Origin: Pegoplata infirma | Taxonomy: Eukaryota; Arthropoda; Insecta; Diptera; Anthomyiidae | NCBI GenBank assembly: GCA_963921195.1 | Contig: OY992541.1 | Location: forward strand, 15,232,644-15,296,643 | Reading direction: 5' to 3' | Length of the DNA stretch: 64,000 bases | In this document: piece by piece, positions 22,505 to 32,710 of the stretch | How positions within the stretch are numbered: position 1 is the stretch's first letter | Layout of the letters: the number at the start of each line of letters is the position of its first letter | Program-made: the position numbers and the translations under genes | Notes under the pieces: model-generated | What the model was told of the DNA's origin: nothing | Database searches by the model: none | Seen by the model: the letters and a program-made list of their open reading frames with translations, nothing else

Positions 22505-22913
22505 TGTGTTGTCACTTAAATTTTTTTCAGATTTTCTCATTGTACAACAATTATTATTTCTCAGAAATAATTAATATGGACTTAAACCGAACTAAATAAA
22601 AATTCAGTTATTTCCAAATATTTTAATAAAATAAAATATTTTTAATTATAGTGTATAGGTTTTCTAGAGAAAAAAAAACGAAATTAACTAACTAATATTG
22701 TAAAATTTACAAAATAATTATCAAAAGTTAGTACGATAATTTTTAAAAAATCAACTGAAAAAATTATTAAAAAATCAGTACAAAATTAATAGTTTGTAAA
22801 GCGAGTTTACTAAAAAGAATTACTAAAAATTGATTTTTTAGTAGAATTTAGTAAAAAAGTGGTAAAGTTGAGATACAAACCACTTTACAAATTTTTTTAC
22901 TAACGTATTTTTT

Positions 22914-23603
22914 TGAGTGTGGCATTGGCGAACTACTACCCGTCCTAGCTCGTCCAATCTCCATACAAATTTGTGAAAAAGTGTACAATTTATCAACTTT
23001 GAAGTCATTTTATAAAAAAAATTTTCAAAGAGACTTGTTGAAAAAATTGTGATTACTCGTTTAAAATTTCAAAAGAATCCGATGAAAATTGTGGCCTGAC
23101 CAAACTACTACCCGACTACCCGTCTCGGCTAGTCCACTTAAAAAAAAATAAATAAAAAAATCAAAAAAAAAAAACAATTTTTTTTTTACTAATTAGATTT
23201 GACTATATTCAAGGACACCAAATTTCAAATTTTAGTGCAATCCGATGAATTTTGTGGCATTGGCGAACTACTACCCGTCCCAGCTCGTCCAATTTCCATA
23301 CAAATGTGTGAAAAAGTGTACAATTTTCAAGTTTAAAGTCATTTTATGAAAAATTTTTAAAAAGACTTGTTAAAAAAATTACATGGCTGGAATCGGCTTA
23401 TAATTGTTTTCACTTTTTAAAAATTTCAAAAGAATCCGATGAAAATTGTAGCCTTGACAAACTACTACCCGTCCCGGCTCGGCCACTTTCCATACAAATG
23501 TGTGAAAAAGTGTAAAATTTTCCAGTTTGAAGTCATTTTATGTAAAAATTTTCAAAACGCTTGTTAAAAAAATACATGGCTGGAATCGGCTTATTATTGT
23601 AAT
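22914..23603 (+). repeat. 195-bp satellite, left array segment 2
   Basis: It resumes with GGCATTGGCGAACTACTACC exactly where the array broke at 1528. It contains both unit types and ends inside a unit at CTTATTATTGTAAT, where the hAT-type element inserted. Confidence 0.9.
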
Positions 23604-23849
23604 CAGGGGCGTATCCAGGATTTTATTTCAGTGGGGGCCCAACATTTTTTTAATTTTTTTTTACAAAAAATTTACATAACAGCACATGTTTAAAAATCAT
23701 TCTCGATCTTTTCCTTGAACTGAATGTTACACAATCAGATTCTTCATTTTTGTGTAAGTTTAAAAAATTAAAATTTTTTTATATTTTAAAATTTTGTAAG
23801 AAGCTTACACCTTTTTTTCAAGTGTGAATTGTATCAGATGCTGATACAT

Positions 23850-26380
23850 TTTTACAAAGAAGATTATCAGGATCTGATTTTTTTTTTTCACAGAAAAGTC
23901 TAAGATTCTATGACAATTTCCAGTTAAGACAGTTTTTGTTATAGAAAAAGTCAAAGACTCTAAATCATATTTACAATGGAAAACGTTTCTCGGGAAAAAG
24001 TCACTTTAGATAATAATTCTATAAACATATTCATAAAATACTTTTTCAAAACAAAAGACTCCGACTGTAAGACATTTTGGCAGAATCTGAGATATTTCTA
24101 GTCTAGCACATTTTCTCAGATTCTGAAACGTTCTACACAAAAAGTTTTAGATTCTGAGAAAATCTTCGCTTTTTTATAAGAAAAATAATTCAGATTCTGA
24201 AACCTTTTTAAAAAGAAAACAATATAAAAAAGTCTTAGATTCTCAAACCTTTTTCCTAAAGAAAAACTCTCGGATTCTGAAAAAATTTTCGTAAAGAAAA
24301 AGTCTAAGATTCTTAGAAATTTTTCCTATAGAATAAGTCTCAGATTCTTAGACATTTTTCGTGTAGAAGAAGTTTCTAATTCTGAGACATTTTTCCTATA
24401 GAAAGTCACAGATTCTTATAGAAAACGTCTTAGACTCTTTGACATTTTTCCTATAGAAAAAGTCTCAGTTACTTCGACATTTTTCCAAAAGAAAATGTCT
24501 CAGATTCTCAGACAACTATTCTACACTCAAAATAATCACTCTGTTAAAATACAGAGATACTCTGCTAAGCCAGCAGAAAATACCATAGATTTCCAACCAG
24601 CAAGATTTTTTGTTATTTTACGAAAAAAACTCTGTAAAATGATTTCGAGAAAAAAAACTGTAAATTTACAGAATTATCTGTAAAATGTTGACGAAAGCGG
24701 CCAGAATTTTACCAAGAAGCATGGATAAGTAATAAATTGACTCAAAATAACGGCAAATGCCATCATTTAAATGCGCCCGCTTAAATGTTTCGCATCCGAA
24801 TGTTTCACTTTGAAGAAATTATTAATAAACTCGCTAGATGTTCTCAAGTTTTTTTTTCATAAACCTTTCATTTTCAGTTCCACATTTGAGCACGGTCATT
24901 CCAATAAACACTTTTATAAAATTAAAGGGTAATCGTTTAACAATGTCTTGACTTTTTCTATACATCTTTTAAATGCGCTTGATATGGCTTTTCCACAACG
25001 GTCACTATTTGATTCCTGATCAATTTCTCATCCCTTAATGTGCAAGTTTTGTTGAAAATTGGGAAATGCCCGCTTTAATACTTCCGCTTGCCCGCTTTAA
25101 TACTTCCAAATTGTAATTTTACGTTTTTTATTTTGGCAAAAATTAAAATTTTTTGTACGCGTAACTCCAATTTAACACGACATCCTCGAAAATTTACCAG
25201 ATTTTATTGTAATTTCAGACGATTTTTAAAGAGGTGTTGAAATATTTGGAAGTTTTTTGAGTTTTCGGTCACAAGAAAATGCAAAGTATTTTCTTAAAAT
25301 CTGTATTTTGGGAGATAACTTTGTCAAATATCTGTCGAATTGAGATTACAGTCATTTTACAGAGTATTTAACAGAGTAATTTTTTTGAGTGTACAGAAAA
25401 TATCTTAGATTCTGAGACATTTTTCCTATCGAAAAAGTCTCAGATGCTTAAACACTTTTCCTATAGAAAAAGTTTAAAATTCTTACGCATTTTCCTATAG
25501 AACAGGGGTCAGATTCTGAGACATTTTGCAATTGTCAGATTCTGAAACATTTTTCAAATAGAAAAAGCCGCAGATTCTGAGACAGTTTTCCTAAAGAAAA
25601 AGTCTCAGATTCTGAAATATTTTTCCCATAGAAAAATACTCCGATTCTGAGACATTATTCTTATAGAAAAAGATATTTTCACAATAGAAAGTCTCAAATT
25701 TTTAGAATTTTTCTATACAAAAAGTCTCAGTTTGTGTCTCTGAGACATTTTTCCTATACACAAAATCTTAGATTTTGAGATAATTTTCCTTAAGAAAAAT
25801 TCGTTGATTCTGAGGCATTTTTCATAAAAAAAAAAGTATAAGATTCTTAGACATTTTCCTAGATTGTAAGAAATATTCTCAGATTCAGAGACATTATTCC
25901 TATAGAAAGTTCTCAGATTCTAAAACATTGTTCATATAGAAAAGCCTCAGATTCTAAGAATTTTTTTATAGAAAAAACTCTCAGATTCGGCGACATTTTT
26001 CCTATAGCAAAAGTCTTAGATTCTAAGAAAAAGGCCAATATTTTAAGACATTATTCCTATAGAAAAAGTCTTAGATTCTCAGACATTTTTCTTATAGAAA
26101 GTTTTAGATTCTGAGACATTTTTTTTAGAAAAGTGTAAGATTATGAGAAATTTTTTTTAGAGATAGTCTCGTTCTGAGACAAAATGACTACATTTTACTT
26201 ACAATTAGGTCCATTTTTTGTGTACATAAAACTTCTGGTTCTAAGATATTTTTTCATTAGAAAAATTTAAAATTCTAAGAAAAAATTTTCCGATTTTGAG
26301 ATTTTTTTTAACAGAAAAATTTTCAGTTTCAAAACATTTTTCTTCCAAAAATTTAAGATTCTTAATGTTTCTCAATTTTT
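23850..26380 (-). repeat. 35-bp minisatellite array, reverse orientation
   Basis: The units read CATTTTTCCTATAGAAAAAG then TCTCAGATTCTGAGA, which is the reverse complement of the 18009-19960 array. This array is more diverged, with many substitutions and deleted units. It is split by the insertion at 24534-25391. Confidence 0.85.
24534..25391. mobile_element. 858-bp CACTCAAAA-ended TA element
   Basis: The left end is CACTCAAAATAATCACTCTG. The right end, reverse complemented, is CACTCAAAAAAATTACTCTG. It is flanked by TA (24532-24533 and 25392-25393). The outer 10-13 bp match elements A and 30353-30911. It has no transposase. The interior is AT-rich with ACAGAGTATTTAACAGAG-like subterminal words. 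Tc1/mariner-type TA targeting is inferred. Confidence 0.8.
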
Positions 26381-26457
26381 TTTAAGAAGTATTTTAATAT
26401 TGTACTTGTTATTTGATACCAAATCCAGAAATTTGTGAAATCATGTATACGCCACTG

Positions 26458-26549
26458 ATTGTAATTACTTGTTTAAAATTTCAAAAGAATCCGATAAAAA
26501 TTGTGGCCTGGCCATACTACTACCCGTCCCGGCTCGTCCACTTTCCATA
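26458..26549 (+). repeat. 195-bp satellite, left array segment 3
   Basis: A short satellite piece between the hAT-type element and BEL1. It ends at CCACTTTCCATA and resumes after BEL1 at 38492 with CCATACAAATGTG. Confidence 0.9.
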
Positions 26550-27009
26550 TGTTCACGTCAGTGAACAAAAAGGTACTTTGTTTATCCGAAAATCCCCCCC
26601 ACTTCTCATCTCTAACGTCATACCAACTTGTATAAAAGAAGAATGTCAACGAAGAAAAGAACAAAACATCTTCACAATTGTCTAGCCATCGTTCAATCAA
26701 CAAGTGCAGTACACCATTTTAAATTTTTTATTTTAATCTTTGTATACAAAGCTCGGTTTATTAATTACCCTAAATTCAACCCCGTTTATATTGTTAAGTG
26801 TGCAAAAATTCTTGAAGTTACCAAATCTTATACTTACCCTATATTACAAATTGTAATTAAAAGTGAATTGTTAAATTAAAACTAAAATATATATATATGT
26901 TTATACATATATATAAATAAATACCCATTTATAACGTTTTTGAAAAAACTTAAATACTTTTATTTATATTGCTCGATAAAAGGTTATCTCCCTCTAACCC
27001 GTGAAAACA
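26550..27009 (+). repeat. BEL1 5' LTR (460 bp)
   Basis: It starts TGTTCACGTCAGTGAACAAA and ends CCCGTGAAAACA, with inverted tips TGTTCAC/GTGAAAACA. A TATAAAAG box lies at 26631-26638. Compared with the 3' LTR it has about 30 extra bases around this box (near 26612-26650), plus small run-length differences. Confidence 0.92.
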
Positions 27010-27010
27010 T

Positions 27011-27028
27011 TGGTCCTTCGACAACAAA
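27011..27028 (+). other. BEL1 primer-binding site
   Basis: One base after the LTR lies TGGTCCTTCGACAACAAA. It begins with TGG, as a site complementary to a tRNA 3' CCA end should. BEL2 has TGGTCCTCCACGAACCGG at the same place. I do not assign the tRNA. Confidence 0.6.
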
Positions 27029-27379
27029 AACAATAAAATCAGTGAAAGTGGTGAATAACTTATAAATAAATAGAAACAGTTCACAATTTTAAAATACATA
27101 AAAACAATAATTTTGCGCTAAAAATTAAACATACATAAAGTACATAACAACAATTTAAAAAGTGCAACAATAAAACCCAAGTTAAAAACAAAAATAACTT
27201 AAAGAAATACAAAAAAAAAAAGTGCCAGTTTTAAAATAAAATTGTTAAAAGAAAACATTGAATATAAACAGTAAACAAAATAAAATAAAAACAATTTAAA
27301 ACAATATTTAAAAATATTATAAACCCACCCTTATTTGTGCATTAAAATCAGTGCTTAACAAAACAGCAAATAAATTATA

Positions 27380-28353
27380 AACAAGTGAGAGTGTTAAATT
27401 CGGCTGTGCCGAATCTTGTATACCCTCCAACGTTAAAAAAAAAATGCAGGGATCGTTTTTTTGGGGGGGGCTTGTCGGGGGTCCTTGGGGACATTTTCTC
27501 TCTGGTCAAAAATGTTTACAAATTTAATTACTATGCTTTTTGTACAAAAGATATACACTTTCATCATTATATAAATTATTTGCTAATATCCACGCCCACA
27601 AAAGGTGGCGGACCAAAAAAAAAGTAATTTTCAAAATCCCCTGGGTCCAAGTCCAAGGCTTTGAACGTTTTCAAGCATAAAAATGTTTCATTTGTTTAAC
27701 AATTATACAAAAAAACCTATAAAAAGTTACCTTTTTTCATTGGTTGGTTTACTTCGTCAAGGGGGAACTTTTTCCCCCCTGCACATTGGGTTGAATGAGA
27801 GGCAAAGTGGCGCTTTATTCAGGGAAGCAGTAATTTTAACATATAAAATTTTTTAATTGATGAATGATAAATAATTCATTAGAAAGCACCCTTTTAAAGA
27901 GAAAACATGTGTTTTTTATTTATTTTTAACCTGTCAGAATTTTTTTAGTGTTTCTTGAATATTGAACTTGATTCACAATTTAGGCTGTAACTTTTAAACC
28001 AAAAGCGATAATTTAATGAATACAGTTTCAAATTAAAGTATTTTTAATGCAATAATAAAAATTTAAAACAATAAAAAATAAATATGTGTTAATACTTGCA
28101 TAAAATTTGTTCAAAGTCGGATTTTTGTGTTACACCAAAATTAAAATTTTCCATAAAAAGGCCAGGAAAGTTGTAATTCTGAACTATTATTATCATATTT
28201 GTCAGATATTATATTACACCACCCAGAGACATCTGCTTACCCCGCCCCCGCCCCTTCTCACTCCCCACAAAAACCGTCCCTGTCATTTTTATATTTTTTG
28301 CTTGTTGGAGGGTATCAAAGATTTGGCACAGCCGAATTTCAAACTCTTACTTG
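27380..28353. mobile_element. TIR element with ATTCGGCTGTGCC ends in the BEL1 leader
   Basis: The left end AACAAGTGAGAGTGTTAAAT continues into TCGGCTGTGCCGAATCTTG and TATACCCTCCAAC. The reverse complement of the right end (28303-28353) matches: AACAAGTAAGAGTTTGAAAT, TTCGGCTGTGCC, GATACCCTCCAAC. TA or TATA flanks both sides. I remember similar ends from a dispersed family in muscoid fly genomes (memory, unverified). It holds no convincing ORF. Confidence 0.65.
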
Positions 28354-28367
28354 TTTATATATAGCTT

Positions 28368-28998
28368 ACAAAGACCCACAAAAAAGGTCTAGACCACTAA
28401 TACTTATGTATTTTTACCTTCTAAATTCAATTCCGCGATCAGAATTAAATTCTATCGTTGGGTTTTTCTCTAATTTACAAGGAAAGTCCCCAAAAGTAAA
28501 CTGACCCGATTTCCTTGTTAATTTGACTAACAATAAGCTAACATTTTTTAAAATTTTATTTCGGTATGTAATGTTCAAGTCTGATTTATTACGAAGAAAA
28601 TAAGATCTTTTTTCATAAAATCCATCAAAAATTGCATAAGTTACTAGCATTTTAACAAAAATGCATTGATTCACAACATAAATACAACTGTTTTTGTATA
28701 AAACTGAAATAACGCGTTTTTGTTCAAATGCATGTAACTTCTGCTATTTTTGACGGATTTTATTTAAAATACTCTTGTTTTCTACGTAATAAATCAGATT
28801 TGCACCTTACATACAGAAATAAAATAAAAAAAATTTCGTAACTTTGTCAAATTCACAAGGAAATTAGGTGGGTTCACTTTGCGGACTTTCCTTGTAAATC
28901 TCAGGAAACCCCAACTATAGAATTCAATTCTGATAACAGAATCGATTTTAGGAGGTCAAAATACATAACGATAAGTGGGTCTAGTTTCTGGGTCAGAA
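28368..28998. repeat. Palindromic element (about 290-bp arms)
   Basis: The left arm (AAAGGTCTAGACCACTAATA, AATTTACAAGGAAAGTCC, ...CCATCAAAAATTGC) is the reverse complement of the right arm (TATTTTTGACGGATTT, GGACTTTCCTTGTAAATCTC, GTGGGTCTAGTTTCTGGGTC). The centre is near 28690. There is no ORF. I could not fix the duplication at its ends. It would form a long hairpin in BEL1 leader RNA. Confidence 0.65.
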
Positions 28999-29880
28999 AC
29001 TTTTTTGTTTATTTGTGATGAAGTGTTATTGAAGCCACCGTATTTTTTTCATAAAATCTTAAATAAAAAAATAACGGCATTAAACGCGGACGTTTTTTTT
29101 CTTTTAAATTAAAGCTTATACTATATGCTTTATTATCACAATGTATAAGCAACAACAACCTCTTACATTTTTTTTATATTCCATCAAGTATTAAAAATAC
29201 TCCAATTTTGGAACATTTTACAAAAAAATTTCAAAAATATTTTTACAACAATTTTCAAAAAACAAAAAACAGAAATGTATTTAAAAATGCCTGAAGTTGA
29301 TGGTTCCATAATAAAAAAATTACTTTTGAATGAATAAATACCAAAAAAAAAATATAGAAATAAGTTGATATTCAATTTTTAGCACCATATTCAAAAACAC
29401 AAAAAATTATTTGATTTTGACGGCGGATTGCAAGAAAAGTAAACAACTCAGAATAATAATTGTGACAGATTTTTTAGTGTAATTTTATATACTTTAACCC
29501 TAAATTAATAATTCTTGTAAAAATTTTTTTTTCAGTTTTGAATAAAGCGCCACTTTTGATCCATTTCAACCCAACGTGCCCTGGTCCGATTTTGCCCATC
29601 TCCGAACTTAACCAGCCTATGAACATAAGACATATATGTGCCAAATTTCAGGAGTCTAGCACTTTTATTTTGGACTGTATCGTGTCTTCCACAGACGGAC
29701 GGACAGACGGACAGACGGACGGACGGACAGACGGACATCGCTAGAATGTCTTAGAATCGATCACTGATCAATAATATATATACTTTATGGGGTCCAAGAC
29801 CGATATTTCGATGCGTTACACACGGAATGACAAAGTGAGTATACCCCCATACTGTAGTTGGAGGGTATAAAAACTGGTCA
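28999..29880 (-). repeat. Dispersed fly repeat with (GACGGACA)n
   Basis: The right part, read on the minus strand, runs TATACCCTCCAACTACAGTA, GTCATTCCGTGTGTAACGCA, TCGAAATATCGGTC, CCCCATAAAGTATATATA, then a GACGGACA-type microsatellite at 29694-29735. A related sequence occurs at 60848-61110 (TTTGTTATTTCGAGTGTAAC, GCATCGAAATATTAG). I remember this as a widespread calyptrate repeat. Its left boundary is unclear, and 28999-29500 is AT-rich with nothing recognisable. Confidence 0.6.
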
Positions 29881-30352
29881 AACAACTTACATTGTTTCTT
29901 AAATTATTTAAAAACAATTATAACAACAAAAAACATTAAAATATTTCTTGAGAAAAAAATTGCACACAAAAATATAAACCAACTAAAGTGTTGAACAAAT
30001 ATACATACACACATACCCAAATAAATAAAGTGTACCCTACCCAAAGTTACTGTGTAATATTAGTTCGTGCAACGAAAAGAAAATTTGAGACAAAAGTTTC
30101 AAGATAAATTTTAATAATTTAAATTTTGAATAAAAACAATAAATTGTGAAAAAAAAAACAGATATTTTTTTGAAAAAAAAGTCACTGTTTTTGGGAAAAA
30201 AAAAATAATTTTTTTTTTAATTGTTCCTAAAATTAAAATATTTTAATTAAAACTAATACCCCAAAACAACACAAACAAAAGAAATATTAAATAAAGACAC
30301 TAGTTTTAAAATTTTCATAAACAAAACACACTAAAAATATTTCTTTATTTTA

Positions 30353-30911
30353 CACTCAAAAAAAAAAACTGTAAAGTTGGCAAAAAATTTAGTTAAATTT
30401 AACTAAAAAAACACCTGATTTTGAACCTACTAAATTTCTAGTTAATTTAACAAAAAATATTTAGTTAACTTTTCGTAGAATGAATGTAGCAAAAAAACAG
30501 CAATTTTAACTAAAAATTCAGCTGAAAATTTCGTAACATTTTTTATTAGGTGAATTCAGCTAACCTTTTTTTTTAAATAAAAAAAAAATATTTTTCACAG
30601 CGTTAAGTTCAGCTTAAGTAGGACTAATGAGATTTGCATAGGAGGCTACACAAGAAATGTTTAAAATTTTCGACTTGACAAAAATGCTACAAAAAATCAG
30701 CAAATTAATTAGTAAAAATTCGTAAACTCAGTTTTAAAGTCAACAAAAAAAATTAATTCCAAATTTGTACAAAACTAGTATTTTCGTAAATCGAACTTAA
30801 CTAAAAAAAGTAGTTAAAACGCTGATTTTAACTAAAAATTTGCTAAAAAGGCAGTAAACTCGAGTTAACAAAAAAAAGTTTGTTAACTTTACAGTTTTAT
30901 TTTTTTGAGTG
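30353..30911. mobile_element. 559-bp CACTCAAAA-ended TA element
   Basis: The left end is CACTCAAAAAAAAAAACTGT and AAAGTTGGC. The right end, reverse complemented, is CACTCAAAAAAATAAAACTG and TAAAGTTAAC. TA is at 30351-30352 and 30912-30913. It has no ORF and is rich in TTAACTAAAAA words. It is the third element in the window with this end sequence. Confidence 0.82.
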
Positions 30912-31090
30912 TACCCAAAAAGTTAAATAACACAAATTACACACTAACCCTCCAAAATAATAAAATAGTTAAAAGCAATAACTGCATTATTTTGTCTCCA
31001 ACTAACAAAGCGGGAAGATCAGCGCAAAGAGACAAAATAAAGCACACACACACACACCCGTACATAAGTACAATTACCCTATCCCCAGCA

Positions 31091-31102
31091 AACCAGGTAA
31101 GT
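31091..31102 (+). other. Candidate splice donor in the BEL1 leader
   Basis: AACCAG|GTAAGT matches the donor consensus perfectly, with GT at 31097-31098. It lies 387 nt before the gag ATG. Joined to the acceptor at 36990-36991 it would remove gag and pol and place ORF3 just after the leader. This is a consensus match only. Confidence 0.5.
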
Positions 31103-31483
31103 TGGTCAGTGTACAACTTACATATATTTATTTTCAAAAAGTGGAATTTTACAAAAAATTTCAGGGATTTACACATAAATCAACAGGAATTTTAATAGAA
31201 AATCTTTTAAATATCACCCACCCACCCATTTCATTAGTTTTTTAAAAGTTTTTTATATCCTGTTTGATAAACTGATACTGCCGTTTACTTAGTGTAGCGC
31301 ATATCATTTAGTGGTAAATACCCAGTTGGAAATTTACAAGCTGGTACAAAAAATTTTTTCTTTGCGATTTTTGTTTGAAATTTTTTTTCTCAAACTTTTA
31401 ACCCTTTAAACCCAATTGCGAATTAACCCTTTAAAGCACAAATTAACCCTTTAAAGCACATTTTAACCCATTAATTACCCAAA

Positions 31484-32710
31484 ATGTCTGAGTTAAAAAG
31501 GAGATACGATAACTTTATGCGTATTGTCCAAAGGGACTTACCGGTATTTGAGGCGGATTATAAAGAGACCGCAAGGAAAACCCGACCCTTATCCTTAGTA
31601 AAAGTCCAAAAGCGAGAGCTGGAGGAAATTTGGAAAAAGTTGTCTACAAAATATGACGAAATTTGTGAGTCACCCCTTTTAGGAGATGACGAGGAGGCCA
31701 AGACAATTAGTCTTGATGATTTGACACAGGAGTACCTGGGTCAAAGGAAAGTTTTCATTTCGCTAATGGCGAAAATAGAGGAGGATTTGGAAAAGTTAAC
31801 CCAAAAAACTGAAGCCAAGGCCGCTCCTGCGATTACCCAACCACCCGTGTCAACAGACACTGGTTTTAAAGTTCCACCTTGCGATATGCAAGTTTTTAGT
31901 GGAGATTATCGCCAATGGGCCTCATTTAGGGATCTTTTTACGGCCATTTTTGTCAACAATACCCGTTTGACAGAGGTCGAAAGACTCTTTCACCTCAAAC
32001 AAAAGACCCGAGGCGAACCCAGGGAAATAGTAGACAACGCTCCCCTCACAAATGAAGGTTTTGCTACAGCCTGGGAGAATCTCACTTCTCAGTGTGAGAA
32101 CGTGAGAATGCAGCTTAATGCTCAGCTCCAGGTATTGTGGAATTTACCCGAAGTCAATCCACAGTGCGGTGCTTCAATTCGCAAACTGCAAAGAAAAATA
32201 AATGGCTGTATATCTAGTTTTAATGATATGAAGCTAAAAACCCATGGTGTTATTTTTAATGCCATTCTGATAAAACTTTGTTCCGAGAAATTACCCAGGG
32301 ACATTTTAATAGAATTTGAGGCAACTTTGCCAGATAAATCTAGAAAATTAATGTGGACCGAAATGGACAAGTTTTTAACGGATAAATATAAGGGACTTGA
32401 ATCAGTTGCTGATGTCAAGAACTCTGAAACCCACCCGAATCACAACCCAAAACCCAAAAATCTCCCAGATAATAAAAATCAATATGGGAAAAAAGTGAAC
32501 ACCTTTCACAATGTAACACATGGCACAAGGAAAGACACCCGTTCAAGTAAACCCTCCAAAAATGAACAAAATTTCTCGAGTTCTACGAAAACACACACCC
32601 GAATACACGAACGCAGCCCACTCTTGAAAAACAAGATGGCTCAATTTGCAAATTATGCAAAAGTAGACACACTCTTCGAGAATGTTCATCATTTACTGCC
32701 ATGGGAGTAA
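31484..32710 (+). pseudogene. BEL1 gag region (DUF1759-like)
   Basis: The capsid-type N-terminal part of the BEL/Pao polyprotein. The ATG at 31484 (context cccaaaATGTC) opens a helical, charged N-terminus. From about residue 130 there is the DUF1759-like capsid region (VPPCDMQVFSGDYRQWASFR, FHLKQKTRGEPREIV, QLQVLWNLPEVN). A basic low-complexity linker follows. A one-base shift near 32600-32640 throws the frame off just before the first knuckle. The remaining 20 or so codons are out of frame, and knuckle and protease sequence continues in the next frame (32701). BEL2 is intact across this point. Confidence 0.88.

Larger units (their letters stand above)
17117..22609. mobile_element. 510-bp tandem-repeat block with inverted end
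   Basis: It is flanked by 13-bp duplications ATTTCCAAATATT (17104-17116 and 22610-22622) inside element A. It contains five copies of a 510-bp unit starting with GTATTAATTG at 17117, 20560, 21070, 21580 and 22090. Units 2-4 are almost identical. The first is interrupted by the element at 17432-20335 and has a T-run expansion at 17247-17276. The last is interrupted by a 128-bp MITE and ends early. The right end (about 22505-22609) is the reverse complement of 17158-17262, so the block is bounded by inverted arms of about 105 bp, with 41 extra bases outside the left arm. It has no ORF. The layout recalls foldback elements with tandem arms, but I do not recognise the family. Confidence 0.75.
1529..22913. 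mobile_element. Element A: CACTCA-TIR DNA element, heavily nested
   Basis: The left end reads CACTCATAAAAATTTGTTAG. The right end, reverse complemented, reads CACTCAAAAAAATACGTTAG. The satellite sentence GAATTTTGTG/GCATTGGCG is interrupted exactly here, with TG repeated on both sides. After removing the Jockey-like (2257-9380), I-like (9519-16924) and 510-bp-repeat (17104-22622) insertions, about 1.4 kb remains: 1529-2256, 9381-9518, 16925-17103 and 22610-22913. All but the left 270 bp align by eye with copy B at 60197-64000, which lacks these three insertions. I see no transposase, so it is non-autonomous. The related ends at 24534 and 30353 have TA duplications, which suggests Tc1/mariner-type mobilisation (inference). 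Confidence 0.75.
23604..26457. mobile_element. hAT-type element made largely of 35-bp minisatellite
   Basis: The ends are CAGGGGCGTATCCAGGATTT and, in reverse complement, CAGTGGCGTATACATGATTT. Perfect 8-bp duplications ATTGTAAT lie at 23596-23603 and 26458-26465. CAGNGGCGTA ends with an 8-bp duplication are typical of hAT elements (family knowledge). The interior lacks a transposase. It is a reversed copy of the 35-bp minisatellite, itself interrupted by a TA-flanked element at 24534-25391. Confidence 0.85.

Noticed and set aside
29532..29744. ORFs on both strands with SVCPSVRLSVCPSVC or DGRTDGQTDGR
   Set aside because: They are translations of the GACGGACA microsatellite.
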